Source of the DNA: Bacteroides sp. CAG:530
GTDB taxonomy: Bacteria; Bacteroidota; Bacteroidia; Bacteroidales; Bacteroidaceae
NCBI GenBank assembly: GCA_000434735.1
Contig: FR881168.1
Location: 1 to 5,456, forward strand
Length of the DNA: 5,456 bases
Direction: 5' to 3'
A program made the position numbers and the translations under genes. Each line of letters begins with the position of its first letter. Position 1 is the first letter of the stretch. A model generated the notes under the pieces. It made no database searches and had not been told where the DNA came from. It saw only the letters and a program-made list of their open reading frames with translations. Positions 5,227 through 5,456 of this stretch are shown here, piece after piece.

Positions 5227-5299
5227 TCCCAAGTTGTTTTGATATTCGGAGAAACCTTATTTACATGCTTTACTTGGAATGATATGATGCCAAGTATAT
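5227..5299 (+). repeat. direct repeat module, copy B (partner at 3058-3135)
   Basis: Carries TCCCAAGTTGT (5227-5237), AGAAACCTTATTTA (5250-5263) and TGCCAAGTATAT (5288-5299), collinear with copy A. Together the two copies bracket the DUF3853-vapE pair in direct orientation with about 2.17 kb between equivalent points. Sequence between the blocks has diverged. Confidence 0.55.
5271..5296. repeat. interrupted palindrome TACTTGG-N12-CCAAGTA
   Basis: 7-bp perfect arms at 5271-5277 and 5290-5296 with further dyad matches (AT/AT and a central ATAT) inside the 12-bp spacer. The right arm is part of the TGCCAAGTA motif that recurs in this window. Such a dyad suits a dimeric regulator or a recombinase core site; neither is proven. 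Confidence 0.4.
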
Positions 5300-5350
5300 C
5301 GAAAAATCAAGGAGTTTTCAAAATCAATGTGTTTTCCCATTGTTTTCCGA

Positions 5351-5389
5351 GAAAAAGAAAAAGCACCTACAGAAAATCTGTAAGTGCTT
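5351..5389 (-). terminator. intrinsic terminator downstream of the tRNA
   Basis: On the minus strand AAGCACTTACAGA (5389-5377) and TCTGTAGGTGCTT (5373-5361) form a 13-bp stem with one T-G wobble and a 3-nt loop, followed at once by a T-rich run with only one C within ten bases (TTTCTTTTTC, 5360-5351). It starts 12 bp after the tRNA 3' end, so it most likely ends the tRNA transcript. The plus-strand side has no T run. Confidence 0.85.
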
Positions 5390-5400
5390 GATTATTAATG

Positions 5401-5456
5401 TGGACCAGCTAGGGCTTGAACCTAGGACCTCCAGATTATGAGTCTGTTGCTCTAAC
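5401..5456 (-). tRNA. tRNA with CAT anticodon, most likely elongator tRNA-Met (5' part outside window)
   Basis: Reading the minus strand: end of the D arm (GTTAGAGCA), anticodon arm CAGA-CTCATAA-TCTG with anticodon CAT at 5440-5438, variable loop AGGTC, T arm CTAGG-TTCAAGC-CCTAG, acceptor 3' strand CTGGTCC and discriminator A at 5401. No CCA is encoded. The anticodon stem lacks the three G-C pairs of the initiator, so this is elongator Met or, less likely, the CAT-anticodon Ile tRNA that needs lysidine modification. The 5' acceptor strand and most of the D arm are missing because the window ends. Its 3' end faces the mobile-element genes, the usual side for integration. Confidence 0.92.

Larger units (their letters stand above)
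4940..5350. other. AT-rich, repeat-bearing non-coding region between DUF3853 and the tRNA terminator
   Basis: About 410 bp with no credible gene on either strand. It holds the DUF3853 promoter candidate, a palindrome (5054-5072), an imperfect hairpin (5159-5203), copy B of the direct repeat module (5227-5299) and an interrupted palindrome (5271-5296), all listed separately. There are also short direct repeats TGTTTTCCCA (5222-5231 and 5330-5339) and AAAATCAA (5303-5310 and 5320-5327). A plus-strand frame of 57 codons (5109-5282) exists but is overlain by the repeats. Position next to a tRNA 3' end makes this a candidate attachment region, but no integrase gene is present and no copy of the tRNA 3' end was seen elsewhere in the window. 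Confidence 0.5.

Noticed and set aside
1..5456. CRISPR array, rRNA or insertion sequence
   Set aside because: No regularly spaced repeats with unique spacers, no rRNA-like sequence and no transposase reading frame or terminal inverted repeats were seen.

Overview
The window looks like the mobilization and maintenance part of a small integrated, mobilizable element from a Bacteroidota gut-type bacterium (Bacteroides, Prevotella or a relative). Reasons: most start codons lack a Shine-Dalgarno sequence; the gene set (a DUF3853-type small DNA-binding protein, a VapE-type primase-helicase, a MobC-like ribbon-helix-helix protein, a PF03432-type relaxase) is the one I know from Bacteroidota mobilizable islands; an exact Bacteroidota -7 box (TAnnTTTG) lies ahead of the first gene; and the tRNA at the right edge encodes no 3' CCA. 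These are judgements from protein and motif recognition, not from a database search.

Layout, right to left, because nearly everything is on the minus strand. A truncated tRNA with a CAT anticodon (5401-5456) is followed by its own terminator (5351-5389). Then comes about 400 bp of AT-rich DNA without a convincing gene, rich in short repeats and palindromes. DUF3853 (4574-4939) and the VapE-family protein (3175-4572) follow, one base apart. A 411-bp intergenic region (2764-3174) separates them from a four-gene mob operon: MobC-like protein (2368-2763), relaxase (1112-2371, ATGA overlap), a coiled-coil protein with a C-terminal membrane anchor (545-1093), and a small helical protein of unknown function (218-523). 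At the left edge is the tail of an unrelated plus-strand gene (1-147), convergent with the operon.

Likely joint function (inference): DUF3853 and VapE handle control and DNA replication of the excised element, while the MobC-like protein and relaxase nick an oriT, probably in the 2764-3174 gap, and pass the strand to a helper conjugation machine. No type IV secretion genes, coupling protein or integrase is visible, so the element would need a helper, and its recombinase must lie outside the window or be lost.

The most interesting signals are non-coding. (1) Immediately 3' of vapE, paired GTCCC and GGGAC repeats flank a roughly 73% A+T stretch, an arrangement like the replication origins of staphylococcal pathogenicity islands. 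(2) Part of that stretch has a diverged, collinear copy near the tRNA, so a roughly 75-bp module is repeated in direct orientation on either side of the DUF3853-vapE pair. (3) The VapE protein ends in DLPF, resembling the C-terminal tip by which single-stranded DNA-binding protein recruits partners.
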